From Sabellastarte sp. h YS-2021 (lineage: Eukaryota > Annelida > Polychaeta > Sabellida > Sabellidae): a stretch of 64,000 bases of DNA. The stretch is from NCBI GenBank assembly GCA_964017235.1, contig OZ024931.1:138200033-138264032 (forward strand). The letters are read 5' to 3'. Positions 9,905 to 22,945 of the stretch are shown here, piece after piece. Every line of letters starts with the position of its first letter. Position 1 is the stretch's first letter. The notes below the pieces were generated by a model, which saw nothing but the letters and a program-made list of their open reading frames with translations, did not search any database and had not been told where the DNA came from. Position numbers and translations under genes: made by a program.

Positions 9905-12426
9905 CAAGGACAGCCAAACTTAAAAGTGCTTATAGCTCGCTTATTATTGGTCCTAGAGGTTTGGGATGGTAAACCAGCATATAGGAAATCATGGGCTGGG
10001 AATCTTCTGCTGTGGTCAGATTTGACCATGGGCCCCTCCTTCAAGGTCAAATGAGGACAACCAAACTTAAAAGTGCTTATAACTTGCTTATTATTGGTCC
10101 TAGAGGTTTGGGATGGTAAACCAACATATAGGAAATCATGGGCTGGGAATCTTCTGGCGTGGTTGGATTTGACCTTGGGGCCCTCCTTCAAGGTCAAATG
10201 AGGACAGCCAAACTTAAACATGCTTATAACTCGCTTATTATTGGTCCTAGAGGTTTGGGATGGTAAACCAGCATATAGGCTGGGTATCTTCTGGTGTTGT
10301 CATATTTGACCTTGGGCCCCTCCTTCAAGGTCAAACGAGGATAGCCAAAGGTAAAAATGCCTATAACTCTCTTATTATTGGTCCTAGAGGTTTAGGATGG
10401 TAAACCAACATATAGAAAATCATGCGCTGGGAATCTTCTAATGTGGTCGGATTTGACCTTGGGCCCCTCCTTCAAGGTCAAACGAGGACAGCCAAACTGT
10501 AAAGTGCTTATAACTGACTTATTATTACTCCTAGAGGTTTGGGATGGTAAACCAGCATATAGGAAATCATAGGCTGGGAATCTTCTAATGTGGTCGGATT
10601 TGACCTTGGGCCCCTCCTTCAAGGTCAAACGAGGACAGCCAAACTGTAAAGTGCTTATAACTGACTTATTATTACTCCTAGAGGTTTGGGATGGTAAACC
10701 AGCATATAGGAAATCATGGGCTGGGAATCTTCTGGTGTTGTCGTATTTGACCTTGGGCCCCTCCTTCAAGGTCAAACGAGGATAGCCAAAGGTAAAAGTG
10801 CCTATAATTCTCTTATTATTGGTCCTAGAGGTTTGGGATGGTAAACCAACATATAGAAAATCATGGGCTGGGAATCTTCTTTTGTGGTCGAATTTGACCT
10901 TGGGCCCCTCCTTCAAGGTCAATCGAGGACAGCCAAACTGTAAAGTGCTTATAACTGACTTATTATTAGACCTAGAGGTTTGGGATGGTAAACCAGCATA
11001 TAGAAAATTCTGGGCTGAGAATCTTCTGGTGTGGTCGGATTTGACCTTGGGCCCCTCCTTCAAGGTCAAATGAGGATAGCCAAAGGTAAAAGTGCTTATA
11101 ACTCGCTTATTATTGGTCCTAGAGGTTTGGGATGGTAAACCAGCATATAGGAAATCATGGGCTGGGAATCTTCTGCTGTGGTCAGATTTGACCTTGGGCC
11201 CCTCCTTCAAGGTCAAATGAGGACAACCAAACTTAAAAGTGCTTATAACTTGCTTATTATTGGTCCTAGAGGTTTGGGATGGTAAACCAACATATAGGAA
11301 ATCATGGGCTGGGAATCTTCTGGCGTGGTTGGAATTGACCTTGGGCCCCTCCTTCAAGGTCAAATGAGGACAGCCAAACTTAAACGTGCTTATAACTCGC
11401 TTATTATTGGTCTTAGAGGTTTGGGATGGTAAACCAACATATAGAAAATCATGGGTTGGGAATCTTCTAATGTGGTTGGATTTGACCTTGGGCCTCTCCT
11501 TCAAGGTCAAACGAGGACAGCCAAACTGTAAAGTGCTTATAACTGACTTATTATTACTCCTAGAGGTTTGGCATGGTAACCAACATATAGGAAATCATGG
11601 GCTGGGAATCTTCTGGCGTGGTCGGATTTGACCTTGGGCCCCTCCTTCAAGGTCAAATGAGGACAGCCAAACTTAAACGTGCTTATAACTCGCTTATTAT
11701 TGGTCCTAGAGGTTTGGGATGGTAAACCAGCATATAGGAAATCATGGGCTGGGAATCTTCTGGTGTTGTTGTATTTGACCTTGGGCCCCTCCTTCAAGGT
11801 CAAACGAGGATAGCCAAAGGTAAAAGTGCCTATAATTCTCTTATTATTGGTCCTAGAGGTTTGGGATGGTAAACCAACATATAGAAAATCATGCGCTGGG
11901 AATCTTCTAATGTGGTCGGATTTGACCTTGGGCCCCTCCTTCAAGGTCAAACGAGGACAGCCAAACTGTAAAGTGCTTATAACTGACTTATTATTACTCC
12001 TAGAGGTTTGGGATGGTAAACCAGCATATAGGAAATCATGGGCTGGGAATCTTCTGGTGTTGTCGTATTTGACCTTGGGCCCCTCCTTCAAGGTCAAACG
12101 AGGATAGCCAAAGGTAAAAGTGCCTATAATTCTCTTATTATTGGTCCTAGAGGTTTGGATGGTAAACCAACATATAGAAAATCATGGGCTGTGAATCTTC
12201 TTTTGTGGTCGAATTTGACCTTGGGCCCCTCCTTCAAGGTCAATCGAGGACAGCCAAACTGTAAAGTGCTTATAACTGACTTATTATTAGACCTAGAGGT
12301 TTGGGATGGTAAACCAGCATATAGAAAATTCTGGGCTGAGAATCTTCTGGTGTGGTCGGATTTGACCTTGGGCCCCTCCTTCAAGGTCAAATGAGGATAG
12401 CCAAAGGTAAAAGTGCTTATAACTCG

Positions 12427-15400
12427 CTTATTATTGGTCCTAGAGGTTTGGGATGGTAAACTAATATATAGGAAGTCATGGGCTGGGAATCTTCTTTTGT
12501 GGTCGGATTTGACCTTGGGCCGCTACTTCAATGTCAAATGAGGACAGCCAAACTTAAAAGTGTTTATAACTCACTTATTATTGGTCCTAGAGGCTTGGGA
12601 TGGTAAACCAACCTATAGCAAATCATGGGCTGGGAATCTTCTGGCATGGTCGGATTTGACCTTGGGCCCCTCCTTCAAGGTCAAGTGAAGACAGCCAAAC
12701 TTAAAAGTGCTTATAACTTGCTTATTATTGATCCTAGTGGTTTGGGATGGGGAACCAACATACAGGAAATCATGGTCTGGGAATCTTCTGGCATGGTCGG
12801 ATTTGACCTTGGGCCCCTCCTTCAAGGTCAAGTGAAGACAGCCAAACTTAAAAGTGCTTATAACTTGCTTATTATTGGTCCTAGAGGTTTGGGATGGTAA
12901 CCAAGGCATAGGAAACCATGGGCTGGGAATCTTCTGGCGTGGTCGGATTTGACCTTTGGCCCCTCCTTCAAGGTCAAATGAGGATAGCCAAACTTAAAAG
13001 TGCTTATAACTCACTTATTATTGGTCCTAGAGGTTTGGGATGGTAAACCAACATATGGAAAATCATGGGCTGGGAATCTTCTGGCGTGGTCAGATTTGAC
13101 CTTGGGCCCCTCCTTCAAGGTCAAATGAGCACAGTCAAACTTAAACGTGCTTATAACTCGCTTATTATTGGTCCTAGAGGTTTGGGATGGTAAACCAACA
13201 TATAGGAAGTCATGGGCTGGGAATCTTCTGGCGTGGTCGGATTTGACCTTGGGCCCCTCCTTCAATGTCAAACAAGGACAGCTAAACTTAAAAGTGCTTA
13301 TAACTCGCTTATTATTGGTCCTAGAGGTTTGGGATGGTAAACCAGCACATAGGAAATCATGGGCTGGGAATCTTCTGCTGTGGTCAGATTTGACCTTGGG
13401 CCCCTCCTTCAAGGTCAAATGAGGACAACCAAACTTAAAAGTGCTTATAACTTGCTTATTATTGGTCCTAGAGGTTTGGGATGGTAAACCAACATATAGG
13501 AAATCATGGGCTGGGAATCTTCTGGCGTGGTTGGAATTGACCTTGGGCCCCTCCTTCAAGGTCAAATGAGGACAGCCAAACTTAAACGTGCTTATAACTC
13601 GCTTATTATTGGTCCTAGAGGTTTGGGATGGTAAACCAACATATAGAAAATCATGGGTTGGGAATCTTCTAATGTGGTTGGATTTGACCTTGGGCCTCTC
13701 CTTCAAGGTCAAACGAGGACAGCCAAACTGTAAAGTGCTTATAACTGACTTATTATTACTCCTAGAGGTTTGGCATGGTAACCAACATATAGGAAATCAT
13801 GGGCTGGGAATCTTCTGGCGTGGTCGGATTTGACCTTGGGCCCCTCCTTCAAGGTCAAATGAGGACAGCCAAACTTAAACGTGCTTATAACTCGCTTATT
13901 ATTGGTCCTAGAGGTTTGGGATGGTAAACCAGCATATAGGAAATCATGGGCTGGGAATCTTCTGGTGTTGTTGTATTTGACCTTGGGCCCCTCCTTCAAG
14001 GTCAAACGAGGATAGCCAAAGGTAAAAGTGCCTATAATTCTCTTATTATTGGTCCTAGAGGTTTGGGATGGTAAACCAACATATAGAAAATCATGCGCTG
14101 GGAATCTTCTTTTGTGGTCGGATTTGACCTTGGGCCGCTACTTCAATGTCAAATGAGGACAGCCAAACTTAAAAGTGTTTATAACTCACTTATTATTGGT
14201 CCTAGAGGCTTGGGATGGTAAACCAGCATATAGGAAATCATGGGCTGGGAATCTTCTGGTGTTGTCGTATTTGACCTTGGGCCCCTCCTTCAAGGTCAAA
14301 CGAGGATAGCCAAAGGTAAAAGTGCTTATAACTGACTTATTATTGGTCCTAGAGGTTTGGGATGGTAAACTAATATATAGGAAGTCATGGGCTGGGAATC
14401 TTCTTTTGTGGTCGGATTTGACCTTGGGCCGCTACTTCAATGTCAAATGAGGACAGCCAAACTTAAAAGTGTTTATAACTCACTTATTATTGGTCCTAGA
14501 GGCTTGGGATGGTAAACAAACCTATAGGAAATCATGGGCTGGGAATCTTCTGGCATGGTCGGATTTGACCTTGGGCCCCTCCTTCAAGGTCAAGTGAAGA
14601 CAGCCAAACTTAAAAGTGCTTATAACTTGCTTATTATTGATCCTAGTGGTTTGGGATGGGGAACCAACATACAGGAAATCATGGTCTGGGAATCTTCTGG
14701 CATGGTCGGATTTGACCTTGGGCCCCTCCTTCAAGGTCAAGTGAAGACAGCCAAACTTAAAAGTGCTTATAACTTGCTTATTATTGGTCCTAGAGGTTTG
14801 GGATGGTAACCAAGGCATAGGAAACCATGGGCTGGGAATCTTCTGGCGTGGTCGGATTTGACCTTTGGCCCCTCCTTCAAGGTCAAATGAGGATAGCCAA
14901 ACTTAAAAGTGCTTATAACTCACTTATTATTGGTCCTAGAGGTTTGGGATGGTAAACCAACATATGGAAAATCATGGGCTGGGAATCTTCTGGCGTGGTC
15001 AGATTTGACCTTGGGCCCCTCCTTCAAGGTCAAATGAGCACAGTCAAACTTAAACGTGCTTATAACTCGCTTATTATTGGTCCTAGAGGTTTGGGATGGT
15101 AAACCAACATATAGGAAGTCATGGGCTGGGAATCTTCTGGCGTGGTCGGATTTGACCTTGGGCCCCTCCTTCAATGTCAAACAAGGACAGCTAAACTTAA
15201 AAGTGCTTATAACTCGCTTATTATTGGTCCTAGAGGTTTGGGATGGTAAACCAGCATATAGGAAATCATGGGCTGGGAATCTTCTGCTGTGGTCAGATTT
15301 GACCTTGGGCCCCTCCTTCAAGGTCAAATGAGGACAACCAAACTTAAAAGTGCTTATAACTTGCTTATTATTGGTCCTAGAGGTTTGGGATGGTAAACCA

Positions 15401-16003
15401 ACATATAGGAAATCATGGGCTGGGAATCTTCTGGCGTGGTTGGAATTGACCTTAGGCCCCTCCTTCAAGGTCAAATGAGGACAGCCAAACTTAAACGTGC
15501 TTATAACTCGCTTATTATTGGTCCTAGAGGTTTGGGATGGTAAACCAACATATAGAAAATCATGGGTTGGGAATCTTCTAATGTGGTTGGATTTGACCTT
15601 GGGCCTCTCCTTCAAGGTCAAACGAGGACAGCCAAACTGTAAAGTGCTTATAACTGACTTATTATTACTCCTAGAGGTTTGGCATGGTAACCAACATATA
15701 GGAAATCATGGGCTGGGAATCTTCTGGCGTGGTCGGATTTGACCTTGGGCCCCTCCTTCAAGGTCAAATGTGGACAGCCAAACTTAAACGTGCTTATAAC
15801 TCGCTTATTATTGGTCCTAGAGGTTTGGGATGGTAAACCAGCATATAGGAAATCATGGGCTGGGAATCTTCTGGTGTTGTTGTATTTGACCTTGGGCCCC
15901 TCCTTCAAGGTCAAACGAGGATAGCCAAAGGTAAAAGTGCCTATAATTCTCTTATTATTGGTCCTAGAGGTTTGGGATGGTAAACCAACATATAGAAAAT
16001 CAT
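12427..16003. repeat. 1,909-bp-offset duplication within the array
   Basis: The segment at about 12,427-14,094 reappears at about 14,336-16,003, an offset of 1,909 bp. That is 13 units less the two 146 bp GGTAACC-type units it contains. Only scattered differences are seen, for example CACATAGG versus CATATAGG at 13,346/15,255 and CCTTGGG versus CCTTAGG at 13,542/15,451. The interval 14,095-14,335 between them is a different splice of unit subtypes. Confidence 0.8.
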
Positions 16004-18720
16004 GGGCTGGGAATCTTCTGGTGTGGTCGGATTTGACCTTGGGCCTCTCCTTCAAGGTCAAACGAGGACAGCCAAACTGTAAAGTGTTTATAACTGACTT
16101 ATTATTAGTCCTAGAGGTTTGGCATGGTAAACCAGCATATAGAAAATTCTGGGCTGGGAATCTTCTGGTGTGGTTGGATTTGACCTTGGGCCCCTCCTTC
16201 AAGGTCAAATGAGGACAGCCAAATGGTAAAAGTGCTTATAACTCGCTTATTATTGGTCCTAGAGGTTTGGGATGGTAAACTAATATATAGGAAGTCATGG
16301 GCTGGGAATCTTCTTTTGTGGTCGGATTTGACCTTGGGCCCCTCCTTCAATGTCAAATGAGGACAGCCAAACTTAAAAGTGCTTATAACTCACTTATTAT
16401 TGGTCCTAGAGGCTTGGGATGGTAAACCAACCTATAGGAAATCATGGGCTGGGAATCTTCTGGCATGGTCGGATTTGACCTTGGGCCCCTCCTTCAAGGT
16501 CAAATGAGGATAGCCAAACTTAAAAGTGCTTATAACTCGCTTATTATTGATCCTAGTGGTTTGGGATGGGGAACCAACATACAGGAAATCATGGTCTGGG
16601 AATCTTCTGGCATGGTCGGATTTGACCTTGGGCCCCTCCTTCAAGGTCAAGTGAAGACATCCAAACTTAAAAGTGCTTATAACTTGCTTATTATTGGTCC
16701 TAGAGGTTTGGGATGGTAACCAAGGCATAGGAAACCATGGGCTGGGAATCTTCTGGCTTGGTCGGATTTGACCTTTGGCCCCTCCTTCAAGGTCAAATGA
16801 GGATAGCCAAACTTAAAAGTGCTTATAACTCACTTATTATTGGTCCTAGAGGTTTGGGATGGTAAACCAGCATATAGGAAATCATGGGCTGGGTATCTTC
16901 TGGTGTTGTCGTATTTGACCTTGGGCCCCTCCTTCAAGGTCAAACAAGGACAGCCAAACTTAAAAGTGCTTATAGCTCACCTATTATTGGTCCTAGAGGT
17001 TTGGGATGGTAAACCAGCATATAGGAAATCATGGGCTGAGAATCTTCTGCTGTGGTCAGATTTGACCTTGGGCCCCTCCTTCAAGGTCAAATGAGGACAA
17101 CCAAACTTAAAGTGCTTATAACTTGCTTATTATTGGTCCTAGAGGTTTGGGATGGTAAACCAACATATAGGAAATCATGGGCTGGGAATCTTCTGGCGTG
17201 GTTGGATTTGACCTTGGGGCCCTCCTTCAAGGTCAAATGAGGACAGCCAAACTTAAACATGCTTATAACTCGCTTATTATTGGTCCTAGAGGTTTGGGAT
17301 GGTAAACCAGCATGTAGGAAATCATGGGCTGGGAATCTTCTGGTGTTGTTGTATTTGACCTTGGGCCCCTCCTTCAAGGTCAAACGAGGATAGCCAAAGG
17401 TAAAAGTGCCTATAATTCTCTTATTATTGGTCCTAGAGGTTTGGGATGGTAAACCAACATATAGAAAATCATGGGCTGGGAATCTTCTGGTGTGGTCGGA
17501 TTTGACCTTGGGCCTCTCCTTCAAGGTCAAACGAGGACAGCCAAACTGTAAAGTGTTTATAACTGACTTATTATTAGTCCTAGAGGTTTGGCATGGTAAA
17601 CCAGCATATAGAAAATTCTGGGCTGGGAATCTTCTGGTGTGGTTGGATTTGACCTTGGGCCACTCCTTCAAGGTCAAATGAGGACAGCCAAATGGTAAAA
17701 GTGCTTATAACTCGCTTATTATTGGTCCTAGAGGTTTGGGATGGTAAACTAATATATAGGAAGTCATGGGCTGGGAATCTTCTTTTGTGGTCGGATTTGA
17801 CCTTGGGCCCCTCCTTCAATGTCAAATGAGGACAGCCAAACTTAAAAGTGCTTATAACTCACTTATTATTGGTCCTAGAGGCTTGGGATGGTAAACCAAC
17901 CTATAGGAAATCATGGGCTGGGAATCTTCTGGCATGGTCGGATTTGACCTTGGGCCCCTCCTTCAAGGTCAAATGAGGATAGCCAAACTTAAAAGTGCTT
18001 ATAACTCGCTTATTATTGATCCTAGTGGTTTGGGATGGGGAACCAACATACAGTAAATCATGGTCTGGGAATCTTCTGGCATGGTCGGATTTGACCTTGG
18101 GCCCCTCCTTCAAGGTCAAGTGAAGACATCCAAACTTAAAAGTGCTTATAACTTGCTTATTATTGGTCCTAGAGGTTTGGGATGGTAACCAAGGCATAGG
18201 AAACCATGGGCTGGGAATCTTCTGGCTTGGTCGGATTTGACCTTTGGCCCCTCCTTCAAGGTCAAATGAGGATAGCCAAACTTAAAAGTGCTTATAACTC
18301 ACTTATTATTGGTCCTAGAGGTTTGGGATGGTAAACCAGCATATAGGAAATCATGGGCTGGGTATCTTCTGGTGTTGTCGTATTTGACCTTGGGCCCCTC
18401 CTTCAAGGTCAAACAAGGACAGCCAAACTTAAAAGTGCTTATAGCTCGCCTATTATTGGTCCTAGAGGTTTGGGATGGTAAACCAGCATATAGGAAATCA
18501 TGGGCTGAGAATCTTCTGCTGTGGTCAGATTTTACCTTGGGCCCCTCCTTCAAGGTCAAATGAGGACAACCAAACTTAAAAGTGCTTATAACTTGCTTAT
18601 TATTGGTCCTTGAGGTTTGGGATGGTAAACCAACATATAGGAAATCATGGGCTGGGAATCTTCTGGCGTGGTCGGATTTGACCTTGGGGCCCTCCTTCAA
18701 GGTCAAATGAGGACAGCCAA
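15780..18720. repeat. 1,469-bp-offset tandem duplication
   Basis: Unit order and private variants repeat at +1,469 bp, for example AAATGGTAAAAGTGC at 16,222 and 17,692 and the GTGAAGACATCC variant at 16,651 and 18,120. The offset equals 10 units minus one base, matching a single 146 bp unit inside the block. Confidence 0.75.
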
Positions 18721-20299
18721 ACTTAAACATGCTTATAACTCGCTTATTATTGGTCCTAGAGGTTTGGGATGGTAAACCAGCATATAGGAAATCATGGGCT
18801 GGGTATCTTCTGGTGTTGTCATATTTGACCTTGGGCCCCTCCTTCAAGGTCAAACGAGGATAGCCAAAGGTAAAAATGCCTATAACTCTCTTATTATTGG
18901 TCCTAGAGGTTTAGGATGGTAAACCAACATATAGAAAATCATGGGCTGGGAATCTTCTAATGTGGTCGGATTTGACCTTGGGCCCCTCCTTCAAGGTCAA
19001 ACGAGGACAGCCAAACTGTAAAGTGCTTATAACTGACTTATTATTACTCCTAGAGGTTTGGGATGGTAAACCAGCATATAGGAAATCATGGGCTGAGAAT
19101 CTTCTAATGTGGTCGGATTTGACCTTGGGCCCCTCCTTCAAGGTCAAACGAGGACAGCCAAACTGTAAAGTGCTTATAACTGACTTATTATTACTCCTAG
19201 AGGTTTGGGATGGTAAACCAGCATATAGGAAATCATGGGCTGGGAATCTTCTGGTGTTGTCGTATTTGACCTTGGGCCCCTCCTTCAAGGTCAAACGAGG
19301 ATAGCCAAAGGTAAAAGTGCCTATAATTCTCTTATTATTGGTCCTAGAGGTTTGGGATGGTAAACCAACATATAGAAAATCATGGGCTGGGAATCTTCTT
19401 TTGTGGTCGAATTTGACCTTGGGCCCCTCCTTCAAGGTCAATCGAGGACAGCCAAACTGTAAAGTGCTTATAACTGACTTATTATTAGACCTAGAGGTTT
19501 GGGATGGTAAACCAGCATATAGAAAATTCTGGGCTGAGAATCTTCTGGTGTGGTCGGATTTGACCTTGGGCCCCTCCTTCAAGGTCAAATGAGGATAGCC
19601 AAAGGTAAAAGTGCTTATAACTCGCTTATTATTGGTCCTAGAGGTTTGGGATGGTAAACTAATGTATAGGAAGTCATGGGCTGGGAATCTTCTTTTGTGG
19701 TCGGATTTGACCTTGGGCCGCTACTTCAATGTCAAATGAGGACAGCCAAACTTAAAAGTGTTTATAACTCACTTATTATTGGTCCTAGAGGCTTGGGATG
19801 GTAAACCAACCTATAGGAAATCATGGGCTGGGAATCTTCTGGCATGGTCGGATTTGACCTTGGGCCCCTCCTTCAAGGTCAAGTGAAGACAGCCAAACTT
19901 AAAAGTGCTTATAACTTGCTTATTATTGATCCTAGTTGTTTGGGATGGGGAACCAACATACAAGAAATCATGGTCTGGGAATCTTCTGGCATGGTCGAAT
20001 TTGACCTTGGGCCCCTCCTTCAAGGTCAAGTGAAGACAGCCAAACTTAAAAGTGCTTATAACTTGCTTATTATTGGTCCTAGAGGTTTGGGATGGTAACC
20101 AAGGCATAGGAAACCATGGGCTGGGAATCTTCTGGCGTGGTCGGATTTGACCTTTGGCCCCTCCTTCAAGGTCAAATGAGGATAGCCAAATTTAAAAGTG
20201 CTTATAACTCACTTATTATTGGTCCTAGAGGTTTGGGATGATAAACCAACATATGGAAAATCATGGGCTGGGAATCTTCTGGCGTGGTCAGATTTGACC

Positions 20300-22945
20300 T
20301 TGGGCCCCTCCTTCAAGGTCAAATGAGCACAGTCAAACTTAAACGTGCTTATAACTCGCTTATTATTGGTCCTACAGGTTTGGGATGGTAAACCAACATA
20401 TAGGAAATCATGGGCTGGGAATCTTCTGGCGTGGTCGGATTTGACCTTGGGCCCCTCCTTCAATGTCAAACAAGGACAGCTAAACTTAAAAGCGCTTATA
20501 ACTCGCTTATTATTGGTCCTAGAGGTTTGGGATGGTAAACCAGCATATAGGAAATCATGGGCTGGGAATCTTCTGCTGTGGTCAGATTTGACCTTGTGCC
20601 CCTCCTTCAAGGTCAAATGAGGACAACCAAACTTAAAAGTGCTTATAACTTGCTTATTATTGGTCCTAGAGGTTTGGGATGGTAAACCAACATATCGGAA
20701 ATCATGGGCTGGGAATCTTCTGGCGTGGTTGGAATTGACCTTGGGCCCCTCCTTCAAGGTCAAATGAGGACAGCCAAACTTAAACGTGCTTATAACTCGC
20801 TTATTATTGGTCCTAGAGGTTTGGGATGGTAAACCAACATATAGAAAATCATGGGTTGGGAATCTTCTAATGTGGTTGGATTTGACCTTGGGCCTCTCCT
20901 TCAAGGTCAAACGAGGACAGCCAAACTGTAAAGTGCTTATAACTGACTTATTATTACTCCTAGAGGTTTGGCATGGTAACCAACATATAGGAAATCATGG
21001 GCTGGGAATCTTCTGGCGTGGTCGGATTTGACCTTGGGCCCCTCCTTCAAGGTCAAATGAGGACAGCCAAACTTAAAAGTGCTTATAACTCGCTTATTAT
21101 TGGTCCTAGAGGTTTGGGATGGTAAACCAGCATATAGGAAATCATGGGCTGGGAATCTTCTGGTGTTGTTGTATTTGACCTTGGGCCCCTCCTTCAAGGT
21201 CAAACGAGGATAGCCAAAGGTAAAAGTGCCTATAATTCTCTTATTATTGGTCCTAGAGGTTTGGGATGGTAAACCAACATATAGAAAATCATGGGCTGGG
21301 AATCTTCTGGTGTGGTCGGATTTGACCTTGGGCCTCTCCTTCAAGGTCAAACGAGGACAGCCAAACTGTAAAGTGTTTATAACTGACTTATTATTAGTCC
21401 TAGAGGTTTGGCATGGTAAACCAGCATATAGAAAATTCTGGGCTGGGAATCTTCTGGTGTGGTTGGATTTGACCTTGGGCCCCTCCTTCAAGGTCAAATG
21501 AGGACAGCCAAATGGTAAAAGTGCTTATAACTCGCTTATTATTGGTCCTAGATGTTTGGGATGGTAAACTAATATATAGGAAGTCATGGGCTGGGAATCT
21601 TCTTTTGTGGTCGGATTTGACCTTGGGCCCCTCCTTCAAGGTCAAATGAGCACAGTCAAACTTAAACGTGCTTATAACTCGCTTATTATTGGTCCTACAG
21701 GTTTGGGATGGTAAACCAACATATAGGAAATCATGGGCTGGGAATCTTCTGGCGTGGTCGGATTTGACCTTGGGCCCCTCCTTCAATGTCAAACAAGGAC
21801 AGCTAAACTTAAAAGCGCTTATAACTCGCTTATTATTGGTCCTAGAGGTTTGGGATGGTAAACCAGCATATAGGAAATCATGGGCTGGGAATCTTCTGCT
21901 GTGGTCAGATTTGACCTTGTGCCCCTCCTTCAAGGTCAAATGAGGACAACCAAACTTAAAAGTGCTTATAACTTGCTTATTATTGGTCCTAGAGGTTTGG
22001 GATGGTAAACCAACATATCGGAAATCATGGGCTGGGAATCTTCTGGCGTGGTTGGAATTGACCTTGGGCCCCTCCTTCAAGGTCAAATGAGGACAGCCAA
22101 ACTTAAACGTGCTTATAACTCGCTTATTATTGGTCCTAGAGGTTTGGGATGGTAAACCAACATATAGAAAATCATGGGTTGGGAATCTTCTAATGTGGTT
22201 GGATTTGACCTTGGGCCTCTCCTTCAAGGTCAAACGAGGACAGCCAAACTGTAAAGTGCTTATAACTGACTTATTATTACTCCTAGAGGTTTGGCATGGT
22301 AACCAACATATAGGAAATCATGGGCTGGGAATCTTCTGGCGTGGTCGGATTTGACCTTGGGCCCCTCCTTCAAGGTCAAATGAGGACAGCCAAACTTAAA
22401 AGTGCTTATAACTCGCTTATTATTGGTCCTAGAGGTTTGGGATGGTAAACCAGCATATAGGAAATCATGGGCTGGGAATCTTCTGGTGTTGTTGTATTTG
22501 ACCTTGGGCCCCTCCTTCAAGGTCAAACGAGGATAGCCAAAGGTAAAAGTGCCTATAATTCTCTTATTATTGGTCCTAGAGGTTTGGGATGGTAAACCAA
22601 CATATAGAAAATCATGGGCTGGGAATCTTCTGGTGTGGTCGGATTTGACCTTGGGCCTCTCCTTCAAGGTCAAACGAGGACAGCCAAACTGTAAAGTGTT
22701 TATAACTGACTTATTATTAGTCCTAGAGGTTTGGCATGGTAAACCAGCATATAGAAAATTCTGGGCTGGGAATCTTCTGGTGTGGTTGGATTTGACCTTG
22801 GGCCCCTCCTTCAAGGTCAAATGAGGACAGCCAAATGGTAAAAGTGCTTATAACTCGCTTATTATTGGTCCTAGATGTTTGGGATGGTAAACTAATATAT
22901 AGGAAGTCATGGGCTGGGAATCTTCTTTTGTGGTCGGATTTGACC
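20300..22945. repeat. 1,323-bp perfect-looking tandem duplication (9 units)
   Basis: Copies at about 20,300-21,622 and 21,623-22,945. Private variants recur at exactly +1,323 (9 x 147), including CCTACAGGTTTGG, AAAAGCGCTTATAAC, CCTTGTGCCCC and CATATCGGAAATC. I saw no difference between copies by eye, so the event looks recent. Confidence 0.85.

Noticed and set aside
10392-11510. 372-codon minus-strand open frame, longest in the window, as a repeat-protein gene
   Set aside because: Its 49-residue period is the 147 bp DNA repeat read in one frame. Overlapping frames are open on the other strand as well, units vary without regard to codon position, and no start or terminator context or known domain is seen.
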